Shown: positions 1-8,177 of the stretch, piece by piece
How positions within the stretch are numbered: position 1 is the first letter of the stretch
How the letters are laid out: the number at the start of each line of letters is the position of its first letter
Assembly (NCBI RefSeq): GCF_001544455.2
Contig: NZ_FCOC02000005.1
Coordinates: forward strand, 186,001-250,000
From: Caballeronia sordidicola
GTDB lineage: Bacteria > Pseudomonadota > Gammaproteobacteria > Burkholderiales > Burkholderiaceae
Length of the DNA: 64,000 bases
Direction: 5' to 3'
The notes under the pieces: generated by a model
What the model saw: only the letters and a program-made list of their open reading frames with translations
Told to the model about the DNA's origin: nothing
Databases searched by the model: none
Program-made: the position numbers and the translations under genes

Positions 1-216
1 GCAATGCCCGATTTATCGACCCTGCTAGGCACATGGTTCGATCGGTATCGACAAGGCGCGAGCGTCGCATTGGAAAACGCAAGCGGCCTGCATTCATCGC
101 GTGTGGATGGCAGCGATCTCGTAGTGGAGACGAGTGTCAGACTTCGCAACTTCAGCGGCCGCGCGTGGCTTCCCGATGCATTGCCCGCCGGCGTTGCCGC
201 GGCTGACATCGAATAG
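1..216 (+). CDS. DUF2844 family protein, C-terminal part
   Basis: This is the 3' end of a gene that begins before the window; the frame is open from base 1 and stops at 214-216. The visible 71 residues contain a GTWFDRYR stretch and an RNFSGRAWLP stretch near the end, which I recognise as the tail of DUF2844 proteins. These small exported proteins are commonly encoded just before DUF3443 lipoproteins in Burkholderiaceae. Function is unknown. The stop codon is embedded in the strong Shine-Dalgarno sequence of the next gene, so the two are almost certainly co-transcribed and probably translationally coupled. The family call rests on remembered family features and this context, not on a search. 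Confidence 0.7.
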   Translation, partial: AMPDLSTLLGTWFDRYRQGASVALENASGLHSSRVDGSDLVVETSVRLRNFSGRAWLPDALPAGVAAADIE

Positions 217-225
217 GAGGAGATC

Positions 226-1518
226 ATGCGAAATCATCCATCCTGCCTTTTGTTCCTGACGCTGATTGGTGCGTGCGCGCTCCTCACTGCATGCGGAGGC
301 GGAGGAGGTGGCGACGCCACCAGCGCCGCAGTGCCTGCAACGGCCAGTGCCGCGCCCGCCGCCAGCGCTCCTTCCGCAGTCACGCCCGCATCCGCGGCGG
401 AGCCTGCTTCGAGCCCACCTTCCAACACCGTCGCTCAATCGACCACACCCAATGTCTTGCCGATCACGGTCGGCAGGATCGCGACGGGCACGCGCAATAT
501 GTTGCAGGCCAGCGTGACCATCTGCGTGCCGGGAACGGCGACCTGCCAGACAATCGACAACATCCAGGTCGATACCGGGTCACAAGGACTTCGCATCCTT
601 GCGTCAGTACTTGCGCCCGCCATGACACTGCCCGCGGTAACCGGCACCGGCGGCGCGACAATAGCGTCCTGTACGGTGTTCGGTTCCGGCTATACGTGGG
701 GCTCCGTGCGCACCGCCGACGTGCGCCTGGCCGGCGAAGTGGCGGCGTCGACAGCCATCCAGGTGATCGCCGATCCAGCCATCCCAACCGTGCCTGCCGA
801 CTGCAGCAATTCCGGATTGCCGATGCTCACAGCGACGACGCTCCGAAGCAACGGCATTCTCGGCGTGGGTCCGTTCGCCGCGGACTGCGGCAGCGGTTGC
901 GCAACCACCGCTTTGTCACGCTGGTACTACAGTTGCGCATCCGGCACATGCGCATCCGCAACACAACCCGTTGCGCAGCAGGTAACCAATCCGGTCAGCA
1001 ACTTTGCCAGCGATAACAACGGCATCCTGATAGAACTACCCGCCATCGCGGACACTGGGGCATCGAGCGTTTCCGGCACCATGACCTTTGGCATAGGGTC
1101 GCAATCAAACAATCAGTTGGGAAACGCGCAGGTACTCACCAGCAACCGCTCTACGGGTTTCGTGTCGACCAGTTTTCAGGGCAGTACCTACGGCATGAGT
1201 TTCATCGATAGCGGGTCGAACGGATTGTTCTTCCCAATGAGCTCCGTGCCGGGTTGTGGCCTGTGGTTCTGTCCGACAACCTTGCAGAGTCTCGTGGCAA
1301 GCATATCCGGCACCAACGGTACGACGAGCAGCGTGACGTTTGCAGTTGGCAACGCGTCGTCGCTCTTTGCCAGCAACAACAACGCGTTCAACAATCTGGC
1401 AGGCCCCGCCAACGGTTATTTCGATTGGGGCCTGCCCTTCTTTTATGGCAGGCGTGTGTTCACCGCGATTGAAGCGCAGGTAACGCCCGCGGGTAACGGT
1501 CCTTACTACGCGTTTTAG
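226..1518 (+). CDS. DUF3443 lipoprotein with pepsin-like aspartic protease landmarks
   Basis: Predicted 430-residue lipoprotein. A hydrophobic signal peptide ends in the lipobox LTAC, with lipidation at Cys23, followed by a Gly run and an Ala/Pro/Ser-rich linker to about residue 75. The globular part carries VDTGSQGL (about 115-122), NGILGVGPF (209-217), GTMTFGIGS (284-292), IDSGSNGLFF (327-336) and a final stretch GLPFFYGRRVFTAIE (402-416). These match in order the two catalytic Asp loops and other landmarks of pepsin-fold proteases, although the family is named only as a domain of unknown function. The start is fixed by AGGAGGAG at 215-222, overlapping the previous stop. Several Cys residues (100, 107, 149, 193, 221, 225) suggest periplasmic disulphides. 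Proteolytic activity is an inference; the DUF3443 call is fairly secure. Confidence 0.85.
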   Translation: MRNHPSCLLFLTLIGACALLTACGGGGGGDATSAAVPATASAAPAASAPSAVTPASAAEPASSPPSNTVAQSTTPNVLPITVGRIATGTRNMLQASVTICVPGTATCQTIDNIQVDTGSQGLRILASVLAPAMTLPAVTGTGGATIASCTVFGSGYTWGSVRTADVRLAGEVAASTAIQVIADPAIPTVPADCSNSGLPMLTATTLRSNGILGVGPFAADCGSGCATTALSRWYYSCASGTCASATQPVAQQVTNPVSNFASDNNGILIELPAIADTGASSVSGTMTFGIGSQSNNQLGNAQVLTSNRSTGFVSTSFQGSTYGMSFIDSGSNGLFFPMSSVPGCGLWFCPTTLQSLVASISGTNGTTSSVTFAVGNASSLFASNNNAFNNLAGPANGYFDWGLPFFYGRRVFTAIEAQVTPAGNGPYYAF

Positions 1519-1638
1519 TCTTTGGAAACGTGCGGCACGGCGGCTGCCAACGCAATTGCCGCAATCATCGACGGCGCGGCGAACCATCCATATGCGCTGA
1601 CCGCCGTATCGGCCTTTAGATCGAGCAAGGCTTGCACA

Positions 1639-2847
1639 TCAGACGCGCTCGATGGCGATCGCAATGCCCTGCCCCACGCCTATGCACATGGTGCAAAGCG
1701 CAAAGCGTCCGCCTGTCCGATGCAACTGATACGTCGCGGTCGTGGCAAGACGCGCGCCGCTCATGCCCAGCGGATGGCCGAGCGCGATGGCGCCGCCGTT
1801 CGGGTTGACGCGGGGATCGTCGTCGGCAATGCCGAGCAAACGCAGCACGGCCAGACCTTGCGATGCGAACGCCTCGTTCAGCTCGATCACATCGAATTGA
1901 TCGATGGTCATGCCCAGGCGCTGCATCAATTTCTGCGATGCCGGCGCCGGCCCGATTCCCATCACACGCGGCGCGACGCCGGCCATCGCGATGCCCAGCA
2001 CGCGCGCACGCGGCACGAGGCCGAAACGCCTTGCGCTGTCTTCATCGGCGAGCAGCAAGGCGGCCGCGCCATCGTTCACGCCCGACGCGTTGCCCGCCGT
2101 CACCGTGCCGTCGGGCCGCACTACGCCCTTTAACCTGGCGAGCGCCTCCAGACTGGTCTCGCGCGGATGCTCGTCTTGGGACACCAGCACCGGATCACCC
2201 TTTTTCTGCGCGATGGAAACCGGCACGATCTCCTGCGCGAGCGATCCGTCCTTCTGTGCGCGCGCCGCTTTTTGCTGGCTGCGCAATGCGAAGGCATCCT
2301 GATCTTCGCGGCTTACCTTATAGTCGGTCGCGACGTTTTCGCCCGTTTCCGGCATGGAGTCGACGCCGTACAGCTTCTTCATCAACGGGTTGATGAAACG
2401 CCAGCCAATGGTCGTATCGTAGATCTCTGCCTGACGCGAAAACGCCGTGGTTGCCTTCCCCTGGACAAACGGTGCGCGGCTCATGCTTTCCACGCCGCCC
2501 GCCACCATCAACGCCGCTTCGCCCGACTTGATTGCACGGGCCGCCACGCCGATCGCATCCATGCCCGATCCGCACAAGCGGTTGATCGTTGCGCCGGGTA
2601 CGCTTTCGGGCAAACCTGCCAGCAAGGCCGACATGCGCGCCACGTTGCGGTTGTCTTCGCCAGCCTGATTCGCGCAACCGAAAATCAGGTCGTCGAGCGC
2701 ATTCCAGTCCACGTCCTTGTTGCGCTCCATCAATGCGCGCAGCGGCACCGCGCCCAGATCATCGGCTCGCACCGAGGACAACGCACCGCCGTAGCGCCCG
2801 ACCGGCGTGCGAATTGCGTCGCAAATAAAAGCTTCTTTCATGCCCAT
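1639..2847 (-). CDS. pcaF: 3-oxoadipyl-CoA thiolase
   Basis: Thiolase of 402 residues, the usual length. It cleaves 3-oxoadipyl-CoA with CoA into succinyl-CoA and acetyl-CoA, the last step of the beta-ketoadipate pathway. The nucleophile is Cys92 in NRLCGSGMDA. NEAFA and the late GGAIALGHPLGMSGAR and CIGVGQG motifs supply the His and second Cys of the active site. It is the third gene of a pcaI-pcaJ-pcaF operon, starting 23 bases after pcaJ, with an AAAGGAG element ahead of its ATG. A generic acetyl-CoA acetyltransferase would look alike; the neighbouring CoA transferase and PcaR-type regulator decide for PcaF. Confidence 0.93.
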   Translation of the reverse strand: MGMKEAFICDAIRTPVGRYGGALSSVRADDLGAVPLRALMERNKDVDWNALDDLIFGCANQAGEDNRNVARMSALLAGLPESVPGATINRLCGSGMDAIGVAARAIKSGEAALMVAGGVESMSRAPFVQGKATTAFSRQAEIYDTTIGWRFINPLMKKLYGVDSMPETGENVATDYKVSREDQDAFALRSQQKAARAQKDGSLAQEIVPVSIAQKKGDPVLVSQDEHPRETSLEALARLKGVVRPDGTVTAGNASGVNDGAAALLLADEDSARRFGLVPRARVLGIAMAGVAPRVMGIGPAPASQKLMQRLGMTIDQFDVIELNEAFASQGLAVLRLLGIADDDPRVNPNGGAIALGHPLGMSGARLATTATYQLHRTGGRFALCTMCIGVGQGIAIAIERV

Positions 2848-2870
2848 CCTTTATTCTCCTTTACCGTTCT

Positions 2871-3551
2871 TTAGTGCGCCGCGCCGCCGGTCGCCGCCGA
2901 ATCAGCGTTGAGCGGTTCGTACGTCAACGATACTTGCGCCAGTTTCTGGAGCTCGCCGAACGACAAGCCTTCAATGATCTCCCGCACCACGAAGCCATTC
3001 GGCGTTACATCGAATACGCCGTGATCCGTATAGACGCGATCCACGCAGTCCACGCCCGTCACCGGATAGGAACACTCGGCCACCAGCTTGCTTTCGCCCT
3101 GCTTGGTAAGCAGTTCCATCATCACGTAGACCTGTTTTGCGCCGATAGCCAGATCCATCGCGCCGCCGACAGCCGGGATTGCATCGGGCGCGCCCGTATG
3201 CCAGTTGGCCAGATCGCCTTTCTCCGATACTTGAAACGCGCCGAGCACGCAGATATCCAGGTGGCCGCCGCGCATCATCGCGAACGAATCGGCGTGATGA
3301 AAAAACGCGCCGCCCGTGAGCAGCGTGACGTGCTGCTTGCCGGCGTTGATCAGTTCGTCGTCTTCCGCGCCTTTTTCAGGCGCCGGGCCCATGCCGAGCA
3401 AACCGTTTTCGCTGTGCAAAAAGATTTCGCGGTCCGCCGCGAGATGGTTGGCCACCAGGGTTGGCACGCCAATGCCGAGGTTCACGTACGCGCCTTCCTG
3501 AATGTCGCGCGCTACGCGCTGCGCCATTTCGTCACGAGTGAGTTTTTTCAT
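2871..3551 (-). CDS. pcaJ: 3-oxoadipate CoA-transferase subunit B
   Basis: Beta subunit (226 residues) of the CoA transferase that moves CoA from succinyl-CoA to 3-oxoadipate. The catalytic Glu48 lies in the signature SENGLLGMGP, preceded by the conserved YVNLGIGVPTLVANH segment. It sits 29 bases downstream of pcaI, and together they form the heteromeric enzyme. A second, separate CoA-transferase pair (scoAB) lies at 23.5-24.9 kb; this pair is assigned to 3-oxoadipate because it is followed by pcaF and faces a PcaR-like gene. Confidence 0.93.
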   Translation of the reverse strand: MKKLTRDEMAQRVARDIQEGAYVNLGIGVPTLVANHLAADREIFLHSENGLLGMGPAPEKGAEDDELINAGKQHVTLLTGGAFFHHADSFAMMRGGHLDICVLGAFQVSEKGDLANWHTGAPDAIPAVGGAMDLAIGAKQVYVMMELLTKQGESKLVAECSYPVTGVDCVDRVYTDHGVFDVTPNGFVVREIIEGLSFGELQKLAQVSLTYEPLNADSAATGGAAH

Positions 3552-3580
3552 ATCGATGTCCTTGCTTGATCTTGCTTGGC

Positions 3581-4273
3581 TCAGGCAGCCAGTTCGACTG
3601 CATGCGCCGTCTGCGGCACTTCGATCACGCGCTGCACGAAGATCCCTGGCGTCACGATGTCTTCAGGGTCCAGCGCGCCAAGCGGCACGACTTGCGACAC
3701 CTGCACGACCGCCGTGCGGGCTGCCGTCGCCATGATCGGCCCGAAGTTGCGCGCGGTCTTGCGATACACCAGGTTGCCCCAGCGGTCGCCCTTGAACGCC
3801 TTGATCAACGCGAAGTCGGCATGGAGTGGTGCTTCGAGCACGTAATGCCGGCCATCGATAAAACGGGTTTCCTTGCCTTCGGCCAGCTTCGTGCCGTAAG
3901 CGGTCGGCGTGAAAAACCCGCCAATGCCCGCGCCCGCCGCGCGAATCCGCTCAGCGAGATTTCCCTGCGGCACGAGTTCGAGTTCGATTTCTCCCGCCCG
4001 ATACAACCCGTCGAACACTTGCGAATCGCTTTGCCGCGGAAACGAACAGATGATCTTGCGCACACGCTTCGCCTTGAGCAGCGCAGCCAGGCCGGTCTCG
4101 CCGTTGCCTGCATTGTTGTTCACAATGGTCAATTCCCGCGCGCCCTGTTCGATCAGCGCATCGATCAGTTCCGCCGGCATGCCGGCCGTTCCAAACCCGC
4201 CGATCATCACGGTTGCGCCGTCCTGAACGTCTTTCACCGCCAGACTCAGCGAGTCGAAAATCTTGTCGATCAT
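3581..4273 (-). CDS. pcaI: 3-oxoadipate CoA-transferase subunit A
   Basis: Alpha subunit (230 residues) of 3-oxoadipate:succinyl-CoA transferase. It shows the glycine-rich CoA-binding loop GGFGTAGMP near residue 25 and the typical PQGNLAERIRAAGAGI segment. First gene of pcaIJF, in the protocatechuate branch of aromatic degradation in the cytosol. The region upstream of its ATG, up to the divergent IclR gene, contains a repeated GTTCGC/GCGAAC element that probably binds the regulator. The ring-cleavage genes (pcaGH, pcaBDC) are not in the window. Confidence 0.93.
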   Translation of the reverse strand: MIDKIFDSLSLAVKDVQDGATVMIGGFGTAGMPAELIDALIEQGARELTIVNNNAGNGETGLAALLKAKRVRKIICSFPRQSDSQVFDGLYRAGEIELELVPQGNLAERIRAAGAGIGGFFTPTAYGTKLAEGKETRFIDGRHYVLEAPLHADFALIKAFKGDRWGNLVYRKTARNFGPIMATAARTAVVQVSQVVPLGALDPEDIVTPGIFVQRVIEVPQTAHAVELAA

Positions 4274-4343
4274 GCCGCTCCTTCCTTTGATTGAACCGAC
4301 GCGCCGGACGATTCCTTTCGCTCGGCAGCACTTGCATTTAAAA

Positions 4344-4377
4344 GTTCGCTATGCGAACATCAATTCGTTTAGCGAAC
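4344..4377. promoter_or_regulatory. Candidate PcaR operator: palindrome plus direct half-site
   Basis: GTTCGCTATGCGAAC at 4344-4358 is a perfect inverted repeat with 6-base arms. The half-site GCGAAC recurs at 4372-4377, exactly 19 bases after the first, within ATTCGTTTAGCGAAC. A palindrome followed by a third, direct copy is the known architecture of PcaU/PobR operators in the IclR family. It sits between the divergent pcaI and pcaR genes, 71 bases upstream of the pcaI ATG. Binding by the neighbouring regulator is inferred. Confidence 0.6.
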
Positions 4378-4398
4378 AAATGTCATGGTATTCCCGTA

Positions 4399-4418
4399 TT
4401 CGTTGCCCTGTCAACGAA
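4399..4418. promoter_or_regulatory. Inverted repeat upstream of pcaR
   Basis: TTCGTTG (4399-4405) and CAACGAA (4412-4418) form perfect 7-base arms around a 6-base spacer, 44 bases before the chosen pcaR start. It differs from the GTTCGC/GCGAAC element but shares the CGAA core. It could be an autoregulatory site or a leader hairpin. Confidence 0.35.
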
Positions 4419-4462
4419 CCTCGGGTTTATCCGGACGCGCTTTGATTTACCGGACCACATCG

Positions 4463-5278
4463 ATGACCAACTTTTCCACAGAGAGCGATCTGCCCGACAT
4501 GGACTCAAGCTCGCGTCCTGGCGATGCCTACGTGCAATCGTTCGCGCGCGGTTTGTCGGTGATCCGGTCCTTCAACGCGTCGCGTCCCGCGCAAACCCTG
4601 TCCGAAGTCGCGGCGGCATCAGGCCTGACGCGCGCGGGCGCGCGGCGCATCCTGCTGACCTTGCAGGCGCTTGGTTATGTGGAAGCAGACGGACGTCAAT
4701 TCACGCTGACCGCGAAGATTCTCGATCTTGGTTTCGCGTATCTCACGTCCATGCCATTCTGGAACCTCGCTGAACCGGTCATGGAAGAACTTGTCGGCCA
4801 GGTGCATGAGAGCTGTTCCGCGGCGGTTCTGGATGGCACGGAAATCGTCTATGTGCTGCGCGTGCCGACGCACAAGATCATCACCATCAACCTGTCCATC
4901 GGCAGCCGCCTGCCGGCGTTCTGCACGTCGCTCGGTCGCGTGCTGCTTGCCGCGCTGGATGACGACAAACTCGACGCGCTCCTCGACGCCAGCGCGCTGG
5001 AAGCCCGCACGCCCCGCACGATCACGAACAAAACCACGCTCAAGGCCGCGCTTGCCGTGGTACGCACACAAGGCTGGGCCATCGTCGATCAAGAGCTGGA
5101 AGAAGGCCTCATTTCGATGTCCGCGCCCATCCGCGATCGCCAGGGACGCGTGATCGCGGCGCTGAACATCAGCGGCAACGCGCAACGCAAGAACGCCAAA
5201 CACATGGTGAAGGCTTTTCTTGAGCCGCTGCTCGACGCGGCGCAACGCGTCTCCGAAATGGTCGCGCGGCGCGGCTGA
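4463..5278 (+). CDS. pcaR: IclR-family regulator of pca genes
   Basis: IclR-type regulator of 271 residues. An N-terminal winged helix-turn-helix (about 26-88; LSEVAAASGLTRAGARRILL is the recognition region) precedes the C-terminal effector domain (about 100-267; IGSRLPAFCTSLGRVLLA and ISMSAPIRD are typical). PcaR/PobR/PcaU-type proteins respond to beta-ketoadipate or protocatechuate and activate pca genes. It is divergent from pcaIJF and shares with it an intergenic region carrying the expected operator type. The ATG at 4463 gives a normal N-terminus; a longer in-frame extension to 4385 would overlap the operator and is less likely, and an ATG at 4499 is also possible. Confidence 0.88.
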   Translation: MTNFSTESDLPDMDSSSRPGDAYVQSFARGLSVIRSFNASRPAQTLSEVAAASGLTRAGARRILLTLQALGYVEADGRQFTLTAKILDLGFAYLTSMPFWNLAEPVMEELVGQVHESCSAAVLDGTEIVYVLRVPTHKIITINLSIGSRLPAFCTSLGRVLLAALDDDKLDALLDASALEARTPRTITNKTTLKAALAVVRTQGWAIVDQELEEGLISMSAPIRDRQGRVIAALNISGNAQRKNAKHMVKAFLEPLLDAAQRVSEMVARRG

Positions 5279-5360
5279 ACGGAACCGGCACGCTGGGCGG
5301 CTTCGACTTGCTCCCGTTTCATCTCTAAACTGAGCGCTTTGTTCCTGCCGGGAAAGTCTT

Positions 5361-6308
5361 ATGGATGGATTGACCAGCTTGCGCGTGTTTCGCGATGTCG
5401 TTGAAGCAGGCAGCTTTGTGAAGGCGGCTGAACGGCTCGACATATCCACCGCGATGACCAGCAAACACGTCGCGAACCTGGAGCGGCAACTCGGCGTGCG
5501 CCTGCTGAACCGGACCACGCGGCACCTGAGCCTGACCGAAGCGGGCAGCGTCTATTACGAGCAATGCCGGGAAGCGCTGGATATCCTGCAAGCTGCCGAA
5601 GCGGCGGTCGGATCGCAAACCGACAAGCCACGCGGTGTGTTGAAAATCACTGCGCCCGGCTGGTTCGCCACCGCGAAATTCGCCGATATCCTGGTGGCTT
5701 ATCGAGCACGGTATCCCGAAGTGCTGATCGACTTGCGGCTGGAAAATCGCTTCGCCGATCTGGTGGAAGAAGGCTACGACATGGCATTGCGCGCGACCTC
5801 CGAACCATCGCCCACAATGATCGTTCGTCCGCTCTGCAAGGTTCCGTTCGTACTCGTGGGTTCGCCCGATTACTTGAAACGTAATGGCCAGCCGCAGCAT
5901 CCACGCGACCTCGTTGAACGCAATGAGATCGTGCTGCCGACTTATACGAGCGTGGACAGCGTCGAGTTCTCCGGACCCGACGGCGTGTTTACGATCAAGA
6001 ACAACGCAGTGCTGAAGACCAACGACAGTTCCATGTCGCTGCAACTCGTGCGCGCCGGGCTGGGTCTTGCCTACTTGCCGGAATGGATCGTGGAACAAGA
6101 ACTCGCCACGGGCGTGCTGACGCATCTATTCCCTGCTTACACGACCTTTGCACCGCGCGTCTACGCGGTCTACACCAGCCGTAAATACATGACGACCAAG
6201 GTGCGCACGTTCATCGACTTTGTCTTCGAAGCACTCTCTACCGATGATTCCGGCCACAATTCCGCTCCCGCACGCGGCCCATCAAACTCACCTCGAAAAC
6301 TAGGATAA
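5361..6308 (+). CDS. LysR-family transcriptional regulator
   Basis: 315 residues with an N-terminal LysR helix-turn-helix (residues 1-60: FVKAAERLDISTAMTSKHVA, then LLNRTTRHLSLTEAG) and a C-terminal periplasmic-binding-like effector domain. The N-terminal sequence resembles the CrgA/AaeR-like branch of LysR proteins. It follows pcaR on the same strand with an 82-base gap and may be independently transcribed. The target is not evident: the nearest divergent operon belongs to pcaR, and no metabolic gene adjoins downstream. Effector unknown. Confidence 0.88.
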   Translation: MDGLTSLRVFRDVVEAGSFVKAAERLDISTAMTSKHVANLERQLGVRLLNRTTRHLSLTEAGSVYYEQCREALDILQAAEAAVGSQTDKPRGVLKITAPGWFATAKFADILVAYRARYPEVLIDLRLENRFADLVEEGYDMALRATSEPSPTMIVRPLCKVPFVLVGSPDYLKRNGQPQHPRDLVERNEIVLPTYTSVDSVEFSGPDGVFTIKNNAVLKTNDSSMSLQLVRAGLGLAYLPEWIVEQELATGVLTHLFPAYTTFAPRVYAVYTSRKYMTTKVRTFIDFVFEALSTDDSGHNSAPARGPSNSPRKLG

Positions 6309-6414
6309 ATCGTATTCAATCTGGGCCACTGCTCGTGTGAAGATCGCGCCGATTCGCTATGTGATGTTGATAAGCGACGACCTTCCACACTCAAGACTAC
6401 ATGTCGGGCTGGTG

Positions 6415-6792
6415 ATGAATTTCCCCTGGTTTGCGTTGATCCTCAATTTTGTGCTGCTGGCGGCCGCCATCCTGATTTGCAATGCGCTGAATAACGCCCG
6501 GCGAGAGCCGGTCTGGAACGGCGCGCTGTTTTTTTTATGCTTTTGCGTTCTCGCGATGGTGCTTGATTTCGCGCTGACCTTTGTCTTCGCGTCCGCGACC
6601 ACCACGGACAAGGAACGCTACATCGATTTATCGTCGCTCTCCGCGTGTGGCGAACGGGTAATTGCTTACGCGATTCCTTGCGTTGTTGCAGCCGTGTTGG
6701 CCCTGAGATTCCGTTCGCGCGACCGGGCTCACGAAGCGCCTTCAGTGATGATCCAGACGTCCGAGTACACACAGTCGGAATTAAGATATTGA
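6415..6792 (+). CDS. Small hypothetical membrane protein
   Basis: 125 residues with three hydrophobic segments (about 5-22, 34-55 and 80-97), a hydrophilic tail and no recognised domain. I chose the ATG at 6415 because it opens directly into a membrane segment; a GTG at 6337 would add 26 polar residues. An ATT-poor, GC-normal codon pattern and uninterrupted frame support coding, but I recognise no family. It lies between the LysR gene and tRNA-Pro. Confidence 0.55.
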   Translation: MNFPWFALILNFVLLAAAILICNALNNARREPVWNGALFFLCFCVLAMVLDFALTFVFASATTTDKERYIDLSSLSACGERVIAYAIPCVVAAVLALRFRSRDRAHEAPSVMIQTSEYTQSELRY

Positions 6793-6895
6793 TCAGGGTT
6801 GGTTTTGTCGCTACTGCGGTCTTGAAGGAATGAACGCAATTTCCTTCGCGCAAGAGTGAATTGCTCGGAACTTCGCCCGAAAATGAGTCCGCAGG

Positions 6896-6924
6896 TTCAA
6901 AATTTGGAAAGTCTCTGATATACT
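6896..6924 (+). promoter_or_regulatory. Sigma-70 promoter of tRNA-Pro
   Basis: A -35 box TTCAAA (6896-6901) and a -10 box TATACT (6919-6924) are separated by exactly 17 bases. The -10 box ends 10 bases before the mature tRNA 5' end. Confidence 0.65.
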
Positions 6925-6934
6925 TTTCCTCTTT

Positions 6935-7011
<77 letters not shown>

Positions 7012-7020
7012 GATTGATGA

Positions 7021-7052
7021 AGGACTTAGGCTTCACAGCCTAAGTCCTTTTT
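7021..7052 (+). terminator. Rho-independent terminator of tRNA-Pro
   Basis: Arms AGGACTTAGGC (7021-7031) and GCCTAAGTCCT (7038-7048) are perfectly complementary over 11 bases around a 6-base loop and run into TTTTT. Confidence 0.93.
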
Positions 7053-7247
7053 CGTTGATTCACCGTTGTTTTCAATCAAAATTTGCTGCACTGCGTGCAT
7101 CCGGCCGCGCCCCCGGCGCGTATAGACCTTGGAGGCACCGCTCACAAGCACGCCTCCCATGCACTCTCGACCAAACTATAAAACCAAGGCCAGACGAGCA
7201 GGCAAAATTGCGCCGCAGCCCGTACTGCCGTTTACCGGGGAAACACA

Positions 7248-7637
7248 ATGTCAGCCAGCAGAACCAGCAAACCACGCAAGCCAGGCCGAACAAGAACGCG
7301 CAGCGCTACATTCGACGGCAAGCTTTGGCCTATCCACGCCATGATCGTGTCACGCAGTGCATCGCATATTGCGAGCATGTTGTCCGCACCACAGCGCATC
7401 AACGCGCTCGCCGAGTCACTTGGAGAAGTGACGAAAAATTATGGCGATGACGCCATCGATGGTTTCCTGATCGCGCTGAAAAACTGGTTCGTGCAGCGCG
7501 AATATGGCGCCGCCATTGAGTTGGTCGGATATTTCCAGGAACATGGCCGCCTGCCGGAAATCGTGCAGCCGTTGCAGTCAGGCCGGCGCGCCTCGCGTGC
7601 CGGCTCCAGGAACAATACCGCACTGCGCGCAGCATAA
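7248..7637 (+). CDS. Hypothetical protein
   Basis: 129 residues. The first 20 are basic and disordered-looking (many Arg, Lys, Ser, Thr), followed by a helical, amphipathic body (about 30-105) and a basic tail. No signal peptide, membrane segment or known motif is visible. The ATG at 7248 follows GGGGAAACACA, an acceptable ribosome-binding region. A strong hairpin terminator follows 11 bases after the stop, supporting a real transcription unit. The basic ends could suggest nucleic-acid contact, but that is a guess; I do not recognise the family. Confidence 0.6.
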   Translation: MSASRTSKPRKPGRTRTRSATFDGKLWPIHAMIVSRSASHIASMLSAPQRINALAESLGEVTKNYGDDAIDGFLIALKNWFVQREYGAAIELVGYFQEHGRLPEIVQPLQSGRRASRAGSRNNTALRAA

Positions 7638-7648
7638 ATCACGCGCAA

Positions 7649-7693
7649 AAACGCCCGGCGACCGAACTATTCCTGTTCGATCGCCGGGCGTTT
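7649..7693. terminator. Bidirectional terminator hairpin
   Basis: 19-base arms (7649-7667 and 7675-7693) pair with a single mismatch around a 7-base loop; the core is AACGCCCGGCGA and its complement, with A/T runs at the base on both sides. It separates the plus-strand hypothetical gene from the minus-strand NIPSNAP gene. Confidence 0.85.
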
Positions 7694-7723
7694 CCCGATC
7701 ACGCAATTTGAACGATCAGTCCA

Positions 7724-8050
7724 TCAACGCAAGGCGGAATAAGCCGTCGGCGTCAAGAAGTGATTCTCGATGCGCTCGACAATCGGCGCCTTCGCCTCGG
7801 TCTCGGCGCGTTTGGCGATCCAGTCGGCATCGGCTTGAAACGCGTTCCACTTGGTTTCGCGCTCAGCGAGACTTTCCCACTTCAACATGTACGTCAGGGC
7901 GTGATTGCTAGGGCCGGCAATCGTGGTCCAGAATCCGATCTGCTCGATGCCGTATTTCTTGAAGAAATCCAGCGTAATGTTGGTGAATCGGTCGTTCAAC
8001 GCGGGCAAGCGTCCCGGCGCGCAATGATAGATACGCATTTCAACAATCAT
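7724..8050 (-). CDS. NIPSNAP family protein
   Basis: 108 residues, the usual size for a single-domain NIPSNAP protein with a dimeric alpha-beta barrel (ferredoxin-like) fold. The opening MIVEMRIYHCAPGRLPAL, the central GFWTTIAGPSNHALTYML and the later KWESLAER segments are the family pattern. Biochemical role unknown; such proteins often lie beside catabolic genes. The start at 8050 is chosen over an upstream ATG at 8083 because it is preceded by GAGGAA at good spacing and matches the family N-terminus. Confidence 0.85.
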   Translation of the reverse strand: MIVEMRIYHCAPGRLPALNDRFTNITLDFFKKYGIEQIGFWTTIAGPSNHALTYMLKWESLAERETKWNAFQADADWIAKRAETEAKAPIVERIENHFLTPTAYSALR

Positions 8051-8177
8051 TTTTTCCTCGTGGAGATAGAGTAGTGCGGCCATGAATGGGCCGCGGCTGG
8101 AGTCACCACGAGCAATCGTACCGGCGTTTCACCTCACCCGCACACTATGAAATACCGCCCGGGCCATCGCCGGACGA

